DNA of 64,000 nt from Pelagibacteraceae bacterium AG-404-P07 (GCA_003216235.1 QCJE01000002.1:38246-102245); one strand, 5' to 3'. Shown: positions 9,061-20,488, numbered from the stretch's first letter. Numbers and translations are program-made. The notes: a model not told the origin generated them from the letters alone.

Positions 9061-10061
9061 TATTTGTTTAAATCGACTAAAACTCTTCCTGAAATTTCAC
9101 CCTTTAATATTTTAGGATAAGTTTCAACTAACTCCTCTAAACTTACTATTTGAATTGATTTTTCCAATAAACTAAAATCAATTAATTTTGCTGCCTCGCT
9201 CCAAATAAATTCTCTTCGTTTAATACTACAATTAGCAGAATCTATACCCCATAGCTTAATTCCTCGAAGCATAAATGGAATAACACTTGTATTAAGTTCG
9301 TTAGTATTTGCATTTCCACAAACTGCTATAATTCCATTAGGATTAGTTTGAACTATTGCATTAGCTAATATCTTTCCTCCAACAGTATCTACTACACCAT
9401 CCCACAAACCTTTATCGATAAGTCTTGGATCTTTGTCAAATTCCGCTCGATTTACAACAGTTTTAGCACCTAAAGATTTTAAATAATCTGCTTTAGAATC
9501 CTTTCCTGTAACTGCAGTAACGTTGTATCCCATTTTATTTAATACAATCACTGCAACACTTCCAACACCACCTGTTGCTCCAGTTACTAAAACATTATTT
9601 ACTTTTTCCCCAAGTAATATTTCTTCTCTTGCTTTAATTGCAAAAGCACTCATTAATGAAGTAAAGCCAGCAGTACCAAGTATCATTGCTTGTTTACTAG
9701 TTAAATTTTTTGGTTTTTTAACTAAAAAATCTCCATTAACTTTTGCAACTTGAGAATACCCACCATAAAAAATTTCACCCACTCTAAATCCTGTTAAGAT
9801 TACTTCATCACCTTCTTTAAAATTTGAATTTTCACTTTCTAAAACTGTTCCTGAGAAATCAATACCTGGAATGTGAGGAAACTCTTTAACTAATCTTCCA
9901 CCATTTTTTAAGATCATCCCATCTTTAAAATTAAGATCTGAGTAATCTACTTTTATAGTAACATCCCCATGCTTTAAAAAATTTTTATCTATTGATTTTA
10001 TCTCACGGGTAAACTCTTCACCTTTTTGATCTAAAATTAATGCTTTAAATTGAGCAGACAC
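9060..10061 (-). CDS. acuI: MDR family oxidoreductase, acrylyl-CoA reductase AcuI/YhdH-like
   Basis: DLNFKDGMILKNGGRLVKEFPHIPGIDFSGTV; VTGATGGVGSVAV. Confidence 0.75.
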   Translation of the reverse strand: MSAQFKALILDQKGEEFTREIKSIDKNFLKHGDVTIKVDYSDLNFKDGMILKNGGRLVKEFPHIPGIDFSGTVLESENSNFKEGDEVILTGFRVGEIFYGGYSQVAKVNGDFLVKKPKNLTSKQAMILGTAGFTSLMSAFAIKAREEILLGEKVNNVLVTGATGGVGSVAVIVLNKMGYNVTAVTGKDSKADYLKSLGAKTVVNRAEFDKDPRLIDKGLWDGVVDTVGGKILANAIVQTNPNGIIAVCGNANTNELNTSVIPFMLRGIKLWGIDSANCSIKRREFIWSEAAKLIDFSLLEKSIQIVSLEELVETYPKILKGEISGRVLVDLNK

Positions 10062-10062
10062 T

Positions 10063-10677
10063 TTAATCTTTTGTTATGCTGATAAATCTTAGATATCTGT
10101 TTTGATAACTAAGGTCTTCTTTAAATTGACCTAAGTAGTAGTTTGTTACTGTTGTAGCTTGTTCTTTTTTAATACCTCTCATGGTCATACACTGATGAGT
10201 GGAATCTATTGTTACAGCTACTCCTTTTGCATCTAAAGACTCCATAAGGGTATTCGCAATCTGCATGGTTAATCTTTCTTGGGTTTGCAATCTTTTTGAA
10301 AATACTTCTACAACTCTAGCTAATTTACTTAACCCAACTACTCTTTCTTTTGGAATATAAGCTACATGAGCTTTTCCAATAATTGGTGCCATATGATGCT
10401 CGCAATGACTTTGAACAGATATATTCTTTTGTATGACCATATCGTCATAACCATCAACGTCACCAAAAGTTTTATCTAAAATTTGATTAGGATCTTCATT
10501 GTAACCTTTAAAATATTCTTTAAATGCTTTAACCACTCTTTTGGGTGTTTCTAATAATCCTTCTCTATTAGGGTCTTCTCCCATCCAAGATAAAATTGTT
10601 TTAAATGCTTCTTCAGCCTCTTTATCTGAAACTTTTTTTGAATTTTCGATGTTATTTATATCTTTAACTAATTTCAT
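10063..10677 (-). CDS. folE: GTP cyclohydrolase I
   Basis: DPNREGLLETPKRVVKAFKEYFKGY, SHCEHHMAPIIGKAHVAYIP. Confidence 0.95.
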   Translation of the reverse strand: MKLVKDINNIENSKKVSDKEAEEAFKTILSWMGEDPNREGLLETPKRVVKAFKEYFKGYNEDPNQILDKTFGDVDGYDDMVIQKNISVQSHCEHHMAPIIGKAHVAYIPKERVVGLSKLARVVEVFSKRLQTQERLTMQIANTLMESLDAKGVAVTIDSTHQCMTMRGIKKEQATTVTNYYLGQFKEDLSYQNRYLRFISITKD

Positions 10678-10753
10678 GAAGAGTTTTATACCTATAAATG
10701 TGCGTTTTTAAAATATTTAATATATCTATATATGTGCTACATAATTACCATTT

Positions 10754-11221
10754 ATGTTCAAAAAAAGAGAAAATGTACTTGAAATCGAGGAAGGGAATCT
10801 TCTTTCTCCAAAATTTGATAATGATGGGCTTATTCCAGTCATTACAATGTGTGCTAAAACAAAAGAAATTTTAATGCACGGATACATGAATGTTGAAGCT
10901 TTAAAAAAAACAATTGAAACAAAGGAAGCTCATTATTTTAGTAGATCAAGAAATGCATTATGGCATAAAGGTAAAACAAGTGGGTTTACGCAAAAAGTTA
11001 ATGAAATTAGAATTGATGATGACCAAGACTCAATATGGCTAACTGTTGATATTGGAGAAGGATCAAGCTGCCATGTAGGTTATCGATCTTGTTTTTATAG
11101 ATCTATCCCTTTAGGACCAATTGATAGTGGTCGAAAAGTAGAAATGAAATTTACGGAAAAAGAAAAAAAGTTTGATCCCAAAAAAGTATACAAAGGCCAA
11201 CCCAATCCAACTAAAATTTAA
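10754..11221 (+). CDS. hisI: Phosphoribosyl-AMP cyclohydrolase
   Basis: AHYFSRSRNALWHKGKTSGFTQKV, SCHVGYRSCFYR. Confidence 0.93.
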   Translation: MFKKRENVLEIEEGNLLSPKFDNDGLIPVITMCAKTKEILMHGYMNVEALKKTIETKEAHYFSRSRNALWHKGKTSGFTQKVNEIRIDDDQDSIWLTVDIGEGSSCHVGYRSCFYRSIPLGPIDSGRKVEMKFTEKEKKFDPKKVYKGQPNPTKI

Positions 11222-11227
11222 ATAATT

Positions 11228-11872
11228 ATGGATAAACTTGATATACAAATTGCAAAACCTTTTGGACCTACAATCGCTAAAGTAACAATACCAGAGGAAA
11301 TGATTTTAAAACTTAATAATTACATCGATGAAATTATCAAAGACCAAGAAAAATCTAAAGCTCAAGATCATGGAAATACACTAGCGGGTCAGGTTACTCA
11401 AGAATTAATCCTGGATAATAAATTTTGTGAGTCCTCAGGTTGGTTAAAATTTTTAGGGATAAGTGTAGGAAACTGGATAAAACTTTCTGGATTACCAGAA
11501 ATTACAAAATTTAAATTAATAAATTCATGGGCTGTGAGACAATTTGAAGGCGATTATAATCCTACTCATTGGCATAATGGACATGTTTCTGGCGTAGGTT
11601 ATTTAAAAGTTCCAAACGAACTTGGAAATAAAACACAAAGTGGAAAAAAAGATAATCCTAATGGAAAATTGGCATTGATCCATGGAACAAAACAATTCTT
11701 AAGTCAATCAACTTTTACAATAAAACCAAAAGTCGGTGAATTTTATTTTTTTCCAAATTATATGATGCACACAGTATATCCTTTTAAAGAAACTGATGAA
11801 GAAAGAAGATCAGTTTCGTTTAATGCTTATGTAGATGATCATATTTACAATGTATATGCAGAAAGAGTCTAA
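11228..11872 (+). CDS. Putative 2OG-Fe(II) oxygenase family protein
   Basis: SWAVRQFEGDYNPTHWHNGHVSGVGYLKVP ... FYFFPNYMMHTVYPF. Confidence 0.7.
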   Translation: MDKLDIQIAKPFGPTIAKVTIPEEMILKLNNYIDEIIKDQEKSKAQDHGNTLAGQVTQELILDNKFCESSGWLKFLGISVGNWIKLSGLPEITKFKLINSWAVRQFEGDYNPTHWHNGHVSGVGYLKVPNELGNKTQSGKKDNPNGKLALIHGTKQFLSQSTFTIKPKVGEFYFFPNYMMHTVYPFKETDEERRSVSFNAYVDDHIYNVYAERV

Positions 11873-12239
11873 TCCTCAAAAAAATGTTCTTGGAGAACAT
11901 TTAGAAAATTGTTCTAATGATCCTCTTACAGGATGGTATCGAGATGGCTGTTGTAATACTGACGAAAATGACCATGGGGCACATACAATCTGTGCAAAAG
12001 TAACTACTGAATTTTTAGAATGGTGTAAAGAAGCAGGAAATGATTTAATCACACCACATCCTGAATTTGGCTTTCCAGGTTTAAAAGATGGTGATGGGTG
12101 GTGCGTTTGTGCAAGTTGGTATGCGAGAGCAGTCGAGGCAGGTAAAGGTTGCCCTATATATTTAAAAAGTACACACGAAAATACTCTTAAGATACTGCCA
12201 ATAGAAACCCTAAAAAAATTTGCGATAGATTTATCTTAA
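11856..12239 (+). CDS. DUF2237 family protein (start trimmed from the ORF-track start 11835)
   Basis: NVLGEHLENCSNDPLTGWYRDGCCNTDENDHGAHTICAKVT. Confidence 0.8.
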   Translation: MQKESNPQKNVLGEHLENCSNDPLTGWYRDGCCNTDENDHGAHTICAKVTTEFLEWCKEAGNDLITPHPEFGFPGLKDGDGWCVCASWYARAVEAGKGCPIYLKSTHENTLKILPIETLKKFAIDLS

Positions 12240-13859
12240 TTACATATTACCATATTTTGGACCACCACCACCTTCTGGTGTAACCCAAGTAATATTTTGA
12301 GAAGGTTCTTTAATGTCACAAGTTTTACAGTGAATACAGTTTTGAGAATTAATCACAAATTTATTTAAACCATTTTCATTTTGCACTTCATATACACCTG
12401 CTGGACAATATCTTTGTGCAGGTTCATCAAACTTTTCTAAAGTATAGTTTATCGGTAATGATGGGTCTTTAAGTTTTAAGTGAACTGGTTGATTATCAAC
12501 ATGATTTGTACCTGTTAAATAAACCGAGCTTGTCTTATCAAAAGTAATTACATTATCAGGTTTTGGATACTCTATTTTTGGCATTTCACTTGCTAATTTT
12601 AAAGTTTCGTGATCGGCATGTTTGTGTTTTAAAGTCAAAGGTAATTTTCCTCTAAACAATATTTGGTCAATACCAGTAAATATAATACCTAAAATTAATC
12701 CCCAGCTGAAACTTGGCTTAACATTTCTGGCTTCATAGAGCTCTTTATATAGCCAGCTTTTATTAAATTTTTCCTCAAAGATTGATAAATTTTTGTTATT
12801 TTTGATGTGATCAAAAATTGTTTCTGCAGCAATAATTCCACTTTTCATTGCAGTATGCGATCCTTTAATTTTTGGCATATTTAAAGTTCCTGCATCACAA
12901 CCAACTAATAACGCTCCTGGCATAAACATTTTTGGTAAACTTTGAAAACCTCCCTCTATTAATGCCCTAGCCCCATATGAGATTCTTTTTCCACCTTCAA
13001 TTATCTTTTTAATAGCTGGGTGTGTTTTAAATTTTTGAAATTCATCAAAAGGTGATAAATGAGGATTTTTATAATCTAAACCAATAACATAACCTAAAAA
13101 AATTTGTTTGTTTTCCGCATGATACATAAAACTTCCACCATAAGTTTGATTATCTAAAGGCCATCCTGCTGTGTGCATTACCAAACCTTCCTCATGATTT
13201 TTTTCATCTATTTCCCAAATTTCTTTGAAACCTATTCCATATTGTTGTGGGTCTTTATTTTTATCAAGTTCAAACTTTTTTATCAATTCTTTTCCAAGGT
13301 GTCCTCTGCAACCTTCAGCAAAAACAGTAACTTTACCTAAAAGCTCTATTCCTGGTTCAAAACTATCTTTTTTGTTTCCATCTTTATCAATGCCCATATC
13401 CTGTGTTGCAACACCTTTAACTGAACCATCTTCGTTATATATAATTTCACTAGCTGGAAATCCGGGAAAAATTTCAACACCTAACGCTTCAGCTTGTTCA
13501 GCAAGCCACCTACATAAATTTGCAAGACTTATAATATAATTTTTATGATTTTGTTGCACATTAGGTAATAACCAAGTCGGCCAGCTTAATGATTTATTTT
13601 TTCCAAGAAATAAAAATCTTTCTTTACTTACCTTTGTTTTGATTGGAGAATTTAATTCTTTCCAATTTGGAATCAATTCATCCAAAGCTCTTGTTTCAAA
13701 AACATTTCCAGATAAAATATGAGCTCCAATTTCAGAAGCCTTTTCTAATAAGCAAACATTTAAATTAGGATCTAATTGTTTAAGTTTTATCGCCGTAGAC
13801 AAACCTGAAGGTCCACCTCCTACAATAACTACATCATATTCCATTGTCTCTCTGGACAT
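12240..13859 (-). CDS. Electron-transfer flavoprotein:ubiquinone oxidoreductase (ETF-QO)
   Basis: VVIVGGGPSGLSTAIKLKQ; C-terminal ferredoxin CIHCKTCDIKEPSQNITWVTPEGGGGPKYGNM. Confidence 0.95.
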   Translation of the reverse strand: MSRETMEYDVVIVGGGPSGLSTAIKLKQLDPNLNVCLLEKASEIGAHILSGNVFETRALDELIPNWKELNSPIKTKVSKERFLFLGKNKSLSWPTWLLPNVQQNHKNYIISLANLCRWLAEQAEALGVEIFPGFPASEIIYNEDGSVKGVATQDMGIDKDGNKKDSFEPGIELLGKVTVFAEGCRGHLGKELIKKFELDKNKDPQQYGIGFKEIWEIDEKNHEEGLVMHTAGWPLDNQTYGGSFMYHAENKQIFLGYVIGLDYKNPHLSPFDEFQKFKTHPAIKKIIEGGKRISYGARALIEGGFQSLPKMFMPGALLVGCDAGTLNMPKIKGSHTAMKSGIIAAETIFDHIKNNKNLSIFEEKFNKSWLYKELYEARNVKPSFSWGLILGIIFTGIDQILFRGKLPLTLKHKHADHETLKLASEMPKIEYPKPDNVITFDKTSSVYLTGTNHVDNQPVHLKLKDPSLPINYTLEKFDEPAQRYCPAGVYEVQNENGLNKFVINSQNCIHCKTCDIKEPSQNITWVTPEGGGGPKYGNM

Positions 13860-13882
13860 AATCTATTTTTTTACAGATTCTA

Positions 13883-14836
13883 TTATTTTTGTATAGTGTT
13901 TAATTTGTTCAATTCCTCTAAGAATTGAGGAAGAGCTTCAAAAAGGTCTGCTTCAAGCCCATAATCTGCAACACTAAAGATAGGTGCCTCACCATCTTTA
14001 TTAATTGCAACAATCACCTTACTTTCTTTCATTCCAGCTAAATGTTGAATAGCCCCTGAAATTCCTACTGCAATATATAAATCAGGAACTACAACTTTTC
14101 CTGTTTGACCGACTTGATGGTCATTGCTTATATAACCTGCATCAACTGCTGCTCTTGATGCGCCAATAGCAGCATTCAATTTATCAGCAAGAGATGTAAT
14201 TAATTTAAAATTATCTCCACTTTGCATACCCCTTCCACCGGAAACAACAACTCTAGCAGTTCCAAGTTCAGGTCTATCAGATTTGACTTCTTCTCTTTTA
14301 ATAAATTTTGTTTGTCCAAACTCACCGCTTGGTTCTGCTTTTTCAATAGGTGCCGATCCACCAGAACTCTCACAAGGGTCAAAAGACGTTGGTCTTATTG
14401 TAACACATTTTTTAGGATCTTTACTTTTTACTGTTGCAAAAGCATTTCCAGCATAAATTGGCCTCAAAAAAGTATCAGGTGATATAACTTTAGTAATATC
14501 ACTGATTTGTGAAGTGTCTAAAGCAGCAGCAATTCTTGGCATTAAATTTTTTCCAAATGTATTTGCTGAACAAACAATATGCGAATAATTTTCAGCAAGT
14601 TTAACAATTACCGGTGAAAAATTTTCTGCAACAAAATTTTCATAATAAGGAGCCTCTACTTGAATTACTTTTTTAATTATTGGCAATTCTGAAAGTGCTT
14701 TTGAAGCATCTCCACAGTTTTGACCAACTATTACTGCATGAACATCAGCATCAATTTGTGAAGCTGCATTTGCAGCATTTAGAGTAAAAGGTTTGAGTTC
14801 TTTATTATTATGTTCTGCTATTAATAAAACTGACAT
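13883..14836 (-). CDS. etfA: Electron transfer flavoprotein alpha subunit
   Basis: ARVVVSGGRGMQSGDNF, GQTGKVVVPDLYIAVGISGAIQHLAGMKESKVIVAINKD. Confidence 0.95.
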   Translation of the reverse strand: MSVLLIAEHNNKELKPFTLNAANAASQIDADVHAVIVGQNCGDASKALSELPIIKKVIQVEAPYYENFVAENFSPVIVKLAENYSHIVCSANTFGKNLMPRIAAALDTSQISDITKVISPDTFLRPIYAGNAFATVKSKDPKKCVTIRPTSFDPCESSGGSAPIEKAEPSGEFGQTKFIKREEVKSDRPELGTARVVVSGGRGMQSGDNFKLITSLADKLNAAIGASRAAVDAGYISNDHQVGQTGKVVVPDLYIAVGISGAIQHLAGMKESKVIVAINKDGEAPIFSVADYGLEADLFEALPQFLEELNKLNTIQK

Positions 14837-15586
14837 TTAAATCACCTTTGCTTCGTTTTTTAATTTTTGCACTAACTCAGCCACACTTGAAACTTTAATA
14901 CCTGCTTTTCTTTTTGGTGGCTCTTCTACTTTAGTTTGCTCGATTCTAGGAGATGTATCTACTCCTAAATCTGACGCATTTATTTGTTCAATTGGTTTCT
15001 TCTTGGCCTTCATTATATTAGGTAATGAAGCGTATCTTGGTTCATTAAGCCTTAAATCACATGTAACTATTGCAGGTACATTTATTTCAATTGTTTCTAG
15101 ACCTTCATCAATTTCTCTTGTTACCTCTAATGATTTATCTTTTACTTCTATTTTAGATGCGAAAGTTGCTTGAGGCCAATTAAGTAACGCACTTAACATT
15201 TGTCCTGTTTGATTGCAATCATCATCAATTGCTTGTTTACCCATAAAAACTAAATCAGGTTTTTCTTTTTCAACTATTTTTTGTAACAATTTAGAAACAG
15301 CTAATGGTTCTAAAATCCCATCTGCTTTTATAAGAATACCTCTATCAGCCCCAACCGCCAATGCTTTACGAACGGTCTCTTGTGCTTTTTCTTCACCAAC
15401 ACTAACAGCTATTACTTCTGTAGCTTTTCCAGCTTCTTTTATTTTAACAGCTTCTTCTATTGCATTATCATCAGGTGGATTAGTTGACATCTTAACATTG
15501 TCAGTGACAACACCAGTATTGTCCTCTTTAACTCTTACCTGTACGTTATAATCAATAACTCTTTTAACTGCGACTAAAATTTTCAT
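14837..15586 (-). CDS. etfB: Electron transfer flavoprotein beta subunit
   Basis: [42 protein letters not shown]. Confidence 0.95.
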   Translation of the reverse strand: MKILVAVKRVIDYNVQVRVKEDNTGVVTDNVKMSTNPPDDNAIEEAVKIKEAGKATEVIAVSVGEEKAQETVRKALAVGADRGILIKADGILEPLAVSKLLQKIVEKEKPDLVFMGKQAIDDDCNQTGQMLSALLNWPQATFASKIEVKDKSLEVTREIDEGLETIEINVPAIVTCDLRLNEPRYASLPNIMKAKKKPIEQINASDLGVDTSPRIEQTKVEEPPKRKAGIKVSSVAELVQKLKNEAKVI

Positions 15587-18018
15587 TAAGCTCTCAATAA
15601 TTTATTTTCAACATCGTATGGACTTTCCTCTAAAATTGTAGCCTCATACATTTTTCCTAATATATCAACTGTAAGTTTTTCTCCCACATTTGCTAATTCT
15701 GGTTTAACCATTGCTAGTGCTATAGATTTATCCAATCTAAATCCATACTCACCACCAGTTGCTCTTCCAATTACCTTATTGTCTTTGTAAATAGGATTAT
15801 TACCTAATACATCAGAGTCAGTCGTATTATGAACTTCTAATGTTACTAATTTATTATCAAAACCTTTTTCTCTCCATTTATTTAAAGCTTCTAAACCAAT
15901 AAAGTTACCTTTGTTAGGATGAATAAATCTATCTAAGCCTGACTCGTAGGGCGAATATTCAATAGATAATTCAGTACCTACAAGTTTATAAGATTTTTCT
16001 ACTCTTAAACTATTCATTGCTCTAATACCAAAAGGTTTGATCCCTAATTCTTTGCCAGCTTCCATTAATTTATCAAAAATATGATTTTGATATTCAATTG
16101 GATGATGTAACTCCCACCCAAGTTCTCCAACAAAATTAACTCTCATAGCATTTACAGGAGCATATCCAACATTAACATTTTTAGCTGTGAGCCATTTAAA
16201 ATTTTCGTTTGAAAAATCATCTGTTGAAACTTTTTGCATCAGTTGTCTAGATTTAGGACCTGCCACAACTAATACACCATTACTGTTTGTAAGATCCTCA
16301 AATATAACCGATCCATCAGTTGGCATCCATTTTTGAATCCAATCATGATCTAATCTTAAATTTGCTCCTGCAGACACAAGATAATAACTATTTTCAGCTT
16401 CTTTCATTATTGTAAATTCTGAGTGCACACCCCCTTTAGTATTAAGAGCATGACATAAATTTATTCTACCAATTTTTTTAGGAAGTTTATTTGCTACCAA
16501 ATAATCCAAAAATTCCTCAGCTTTTGGACCTTTAATTCTGCATTTTGCAAATGCTGTCATATCTAATAAGCCAACATTTTCCTTAACGTTTTGACATTCT
16601 TTTTTAATTGCATCAAACCATTTTGATCTTCTAAAAGACCAATCATCTTTTTGCTCCATGCCATCAGTTGCAAAAAAGTTGGGTCTTTCCCATCCAAATT
16701 TTTGTCCAAATACTGCTCCTAAATTTTTCATTCTTTCATAACAAGGTGAAGTTCTTAAAGGCCTCGCGGCTGGTCTTTCTTCATCTGGATAATGAACAAT
16801 AAAAACATGGCTGTAAGCTTCTTCATTTTTAGCTTTTAAATAAGATTTAGTTGCATAATTTCCATAACGTCTAGGTTCAACACCAAGCATATCAATTGTT
16901 GGTTCACCATCTACAATCCACTCAGCTAATTGCCAACCTGCACCTCCAGCTGCAGTTATTCCAAAACTATGTCCTTCATTAATCCAAAAATTTTTTAATC
17001 CCCAAGCAGGACCAACTATAGGATTGCCATCTGGTGTATAACAGATTGCTCCGTTATAAACTTTTTTTACACCTACTTCTCCAAAAGCAGGAACACGATG
17101 TATAGCACCTTCTATGTGTGGTGCGAGTCTATCTAAATCTTCTTGGAATAATTCATATTCAGAATTTTTTGATGGTCCTTCAACATAACAAGCCGGAGCT
17201 CCATCTTCATAAGGTCCCAAAATTAATCCACCAGCCTCTTCTCGCATATACCATCTGCTATCACTATCTCTCAAAACTCCCATTTCTGGAAGTCCGTCTT
17301 TTTTTCTTTTTTGAATTTCAGGATGTGGCTCTGTTACAATGTATTGATGTTCGACAGGTATAACTGGAATGTCTAATCCAACCATTTCACCAGTTTGGCG
17401 TGCGAAATTACCTGAACAAGAGATTATATGTTCACATTCAATTGTACCTTTGTCTGTTTCAACAATCCAGCCATCTTTAGTTTGTTTCATTGCTAAGACA
17501 GTTGTGTTTCTATAAATCTCTGCTCCCATATTTCTTGCGCCTGTTGCAAGAGCTTGAGTTAAATCAGCAGGTTGAATGTATCCATCTTCTGGGTGTTGAA
17601 TAGCTCCAACTAAATCATCTGTATGACATAAAGGCCAAATTTCTTTTACTTGTTGGGGTGTTAAAAATTTCACATCAACACCGATTGTTTTAGCTACACC
17701 AGCGTATTGATGATATTCATCCATTCTATCTTTAGTGCTTGCTAAACGAATATTTGATACAATACTAAATCCTACATTCTTTCCAGTTTCTTCTTCTAAT
17801 TTTTTATAAAGGTCTACTGCATACTTGTGAAGTTGTCCTACAGAGTAACTCATATTAAACAATGGTAATAATCCGGCAGCATGCCAAGTTGAACCAGAGG
17901 TTAATTCTTTTCTTTCAACAAGAACTACATCAGACCAACCTTTTTTTGCTAAGTGGTAAAGAGCACTTACTCCTACAACCCCACCACCAACAACAACAAC
18001 TTTTGTTTTAGATTTCAT
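15586..18018 (-). CDS. Dimethylglycine/sarcosine dehydrogenase-like protein (DAO + GcvT domains)
   Basis: [31 protein letters not shown]-terminal GcvT region [35 protein letters not shown]. Confidence 0.9.
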   Translation of the reverse strand: MKSKTKVVVVGGGVVGVSALYHLAKKGWSDVVLVERKELTSGSTWHAAGLLPLFNMSYSVGQLHKYAVDLYKKLEEETGKNVGFSIVSNIRLASTKDRMDEYHQYAGVAKTIGVDVKFLTPQQVKEIWPLCHTDDLVGAIQHPEDGYIQPADLTQALATGARNMGAEIYRNTTVLAMKQTKDGWIVETDKGTIECEHIISCSGNFARQTGEMVGLDIPVIPVEHQYIVTEPHPEIQKRKKDGLPEMGVLRDSDSRWYMREEAGGLILGPYEDGAPACYVEGPSKNSEYELFQEDLDRLAPHIEGAIHRVPAFGEVGVKKVYNGAICYTPDGNPIVGPAWGLKNFWINEGHSFGITAAGGAGWQLAEWIVDGEPTIDMLGVEPRRYGNYATKSYLKAKNEEAYSHVFIVHYPDEERPAARPLRTSPCYERMKNLGAVFGQKFGWERPNFFATDGMEQKDDWSFRRSKWFDAIKKECQNVKENVGLLDMTAFAKCRIKGPKAEEFLDYLVANKLPKKIGRINLCHALNTKGGVHSEFTIMKEAENSYYLVSAGANLRLDHDWIQKWMPTDGSVIFEDLTNSNGVLVVAGPKSRQLMQKVSTDDFSNENFKWLTAKNVNVGYAPVNAMRVNFVGELGWELHHPIEYQNHIFDKLMEAGKELGIKPFGIRAMNSLRVEKSYKLVGTELSIEYSPYESGLDRFIHPNKGNFIGLEALNKWREKGFDNKLVTLEVHNTTDSDVLGNNPIYKDNKVIGRATGGEYGFRLDKSIALAMVKPELANVGEKLTVDILGKMYEATILEESPYDVENKLLRA

Positions 18019-18074
18019 TAGGCGATTCCTACTAAATTTTTATTCATTTCGAAACAAAATTGTATTGTGGACAA

Positions 18075-18578
18075 TCAAATCGAACTTCCTAAAGCAATGG
18101 GGCTCGAAACCATCGTAGTCAGCCAGCAATCTTTTAAAGGCCCTTCTCTTGTATATTTTTCTACTTGCCAGTTAAATTTATGATAAATTTTTTTACTATC
18201 TAAAATTATCACCTCAAATTGGGCCCATTTATCACTGCTTCCCACCTCAGTAATTGTATGGCTTAAATGATTTAAAAGCATTTGATAAGATCTTCCTTTA
18301 ATCATCATCTTAAAATTTGGTAATGGACCTGTATTTTTTTTATTGTCTGGATGCGCAAAAGTCCATGTCTGTTCAATCCCTCTATCTTTAAACTGGTCAT
18401 CATTATTCATTAATCCAGTAAGCTGAATTTGAACTACCTCTTTAGGTTTAATCAAATTACTTGGTTCAATCAGATCGGCCTTTAATATATGGGTAGAAAT
18501 AAAATAAAAAAAAATTACACTAAACGTTAAGAGCAGTTTTTTTAACATCTTTGAGAAACAATTTTCTTTTTTCATCAC
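18075..18578 (-). CDS. Exported hypothetical protein (true start probably internal MLKKLLLTF, 18548)
   Basis: Signal-peptide-like N terminus; IEQTWTFAHPDNKKNTGPLPNFKMMIKGRSYQMLLNH. Confidence 0.6.
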   Translation of the reverse strand: MMKKENCFSKMLKKLLLTFSVIFFYFISTHILKADLIEPSNLIKPKEVVQIQLTGLMNNDDQFKDRGIEQTWTFAHPDNKKNTGPLPNFKMMIKGRSYQMLLNHLSHTITEVGSSDKWAQFEVIILDSKKIYHKFNWQVEKYTREGPLKDCWLTTMVSSPIALGSSI

Positions 18579-19089
18579 TTACAAATGGTACAGCAAAATA
18601 TCTTCTGTAATTAATATTATAAATGCCGCACATATGGAAAACTCCTCTTTTTAATCTTCTAATTGGTAAATTTAAAAAGAATGTAGTAATTGCTAACCTT
18701 GGAGAGCCATAGGTACAAAAGATAATTGCTTTTTTATCTCTAAGATTTCCAATTGGATATCCATAGTTGCCCCATAATTGTTTAAATCTAAATGCCCATG
18801 GTGGAGCTAAAACTTTATCTATCCAACCTTCAACTATTGCAGGCATCCTAAAATTCCATATTGGAGCAATTAAAACAATTGTATCACAAGCATCAATTCT
18901 TTTTCTATGATCCAAAACTATTTTGTCTGGTTCTTCACCAGCAAAGACTGGATCAAACTTTTCCTTGTAAAGATCAATTGTATCAACAGAGTGGCCTTTA
19001 TCTTTAGCGGTTTCAATAAAGGTATCTCTAATAGCTGCATTAAATGATTTGTCATCATAATGACCGTATATTAGAAAAATTTTTTTCAT
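18520..19089 (-). CDS. NAD(P)H dehydrogenase (quinone)-like flavodoxin-fold protein
   Basis: IFLIYGHYDDKSFNAAIRDTFIETAKDKGHSVDTIDLYKEKFDPVF. Confidence 0.8.
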   Translation of the reverse strand: MKKIFLIYGHYDDKSFNAAIRDTFIETAKDKGHSVDTIDLYKEKFDPVFAGEEPDKIVLDHRKRIDACDTIVLIAPIWNFRMPAIVEGWIDKVLAPPWAFRFKQLWGNYGYPIGNLRDKKAIIFCTYGSPRLAITTFFLNLPIRRLKRGVFHMCGIYNINYRRYFAVPFVSDEKRKLFLKDVKKTALNV

Positions 19090-19090
19090 A

Positions 19091-19525
19091 TTAACTTTGT
19101 AAAACTGGAAATGCTTGCCGTACTTTTAAAAAATGTTTTTGATATTCCATTTTAGTACATTTATCTTCAACATATTCAATCTTATTTTCTTCAACAATTT
19201 TTTTTGCCTCTTCACTTTTAATACCCAACTGTAACCATAAAACTTTAGCTTTGATACTGACTGTATCTTTTGCAATATCCAATACTTCTTTTGAAGGTCT
19301 AAAAACATCCACGATATCAACTGTGTCTTTAATATCAGTTATTTTTTCAAAAACTTCCTCTCCTAAAATTTTTTGACCTTTAGCTTTTGGGTTTACAGGA
19401 AAAACTTTAAATCCATATTTTTGCATATATTTCATTACAATAGTCGAAGCTTTTGTTGGGTCATTGCTAACTCCAATCATTGCAATTTTTTTATATTTTG
19501 AAAGAATTTCTTTTATATCATTCAT
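19091..19525 (-). CDS. CoA-binding domain protein
   Basis: KKIAMIGVSNDPTKASTIVMKYMQKYGFKVFPVNPKAKGQKILG. Confidence 0.85.
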   Translation of the reverse strand: MNDIKEILSKYKKIAMIGVSNDPTKASTIVMKYMQKYGFKVFPVNPKAKGQKILGEEVFEKITDIKDTVDIVDVFRPSKEVLDIAKDTVSIKAKVLWLQLGIKSEEAKKIVEENKIEYVEDKCTKMEYQKHFLKVRQAFPVLQS

Positions 19526-19710
19526 TAATTTTTCATAATCTCTTTTTTGCAGAATATTTTAGCTTCTTCTGTGGTCATTGGTTTATCTAATTTTTGACTC
19601 CCAGCAACACAGGCATCTATAGCTCTTTTAAAATTATGTTCCCTAAAAGTAAAAATTAAATAAAGTCCCAAAATTATTAAAATAATAGTTATAATATTTT
19701 TTATTTTCAT
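19525..19710 (-). CDS. Small single-TM hypothetical protein
   Basis: 61 aa, overlaps both neighbours by short ATG/stop junctions. Confidence 0.5.
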   Translation of the reverse strand: MKIKNIITIILIILGLYLIFTFREHNFKRAIDACVAGSQKLDKPMTTEEAKIFCKKEIMKN

Positions 19711-20480
19711 CTATTTTTCCATTTTGGTTTTCTTTTTTCTAAAAAAGCAGAAATCCCCTCTTTTGCATCCATTGCCATCATATTAAGAGTCATCATCTTG
19801 CTAGTGTAAACATATGCTTTTCTCAATGGCATCTCTAATTGTTTATAAAAAGCTTGTTTACCAATTTTAATTGTAAGATTTGATTTTGACGCTATTTTTT
19901 TAGCTACTTTAAGAACCTCAGTATTTAATTTAGATTTTGAAAAATAATCATTAATTAATCCAATTTCTTTTGCATAAGATGCTTTAATAGGTTCTCCGGT
20001 TAACAGCATTCTCATCATTGGTTTTCTATTTATTTTTCTGCTTACAGCGACCATTGGAGTGCTACAAAATAATCCAATATTTACACCTGGTGTTGCAAAC
20101 AAAGCATTATTTGAACTATAAGCTAAGTCGCAACTTGCAACTAATTGACACCCAGCTGCATATGCAGCTCCATGAACTTTAGCTATAACTGGTTTTTTTC
20201 CTTCCACAATTTGTAGCATTAATTTTGAGCAAAGATTAAATAACTTTTGATATTTATTTCTAATTTTTAAGTTCTTTACCTCTTTCAAATTATGTCCGGC
20301 ACTAAAACCCTTACCTGCTCCCTCAAGAATAATTACTTTTGTTTTTTTATCTTTATCAAGTTTTAAAAAAACTTTAATCAAATCATTCAAATTTTTAAAT
20401 GATAATGAGTTATATGTTTTAGGCTCATTAATGGTGACTATAGATATTCCGCCAGACAAATTTTTAACTTTTACATTCAT
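19707..20480 (-). CDS. Enoyl-CoA hydratase/isomerase family protein
   Basis: GAGKGFSAGHNLKEV, AKVHGAAYAAGCQLVASCDLAYS. Confidence 0.85.
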   Translation of the reverse strand: MNVKVKNLSGGISIVTINEPKTYNSLSFKNLNDLIKVFLKLDKDKKTKVIILEGAGKGFSAGHNLKEVKNLKIRNKYQKLFNLCSKLMLQIVEGKKPVIAKVHGAAYAAGCQLVASCDLAYSSNNALFATPGVNIGLFCSTPMVAVSRKINRKPMMRMLLTGEPIKASYAKEIGLINDYFSKSKLNTEVLKVAKKIASKSNLTIKIGKQAFYKQLEMPLRKAYVYTSKMMTLNMMAMDAKEGISAFLEKRKPKWKNR

Positions 20481-20488
20481 TAAAAATT

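Noticed and set aside
13225-13539. 104-aa + strand ORF opposite ETF-QO
   Set aside because: Antisense shadow of a conserved enzyme gene.
15213-15551. 112-aa + strand ORF opposite etfB
   Set aside because: Antisense to etfB with no independent start/RBS or family motif.
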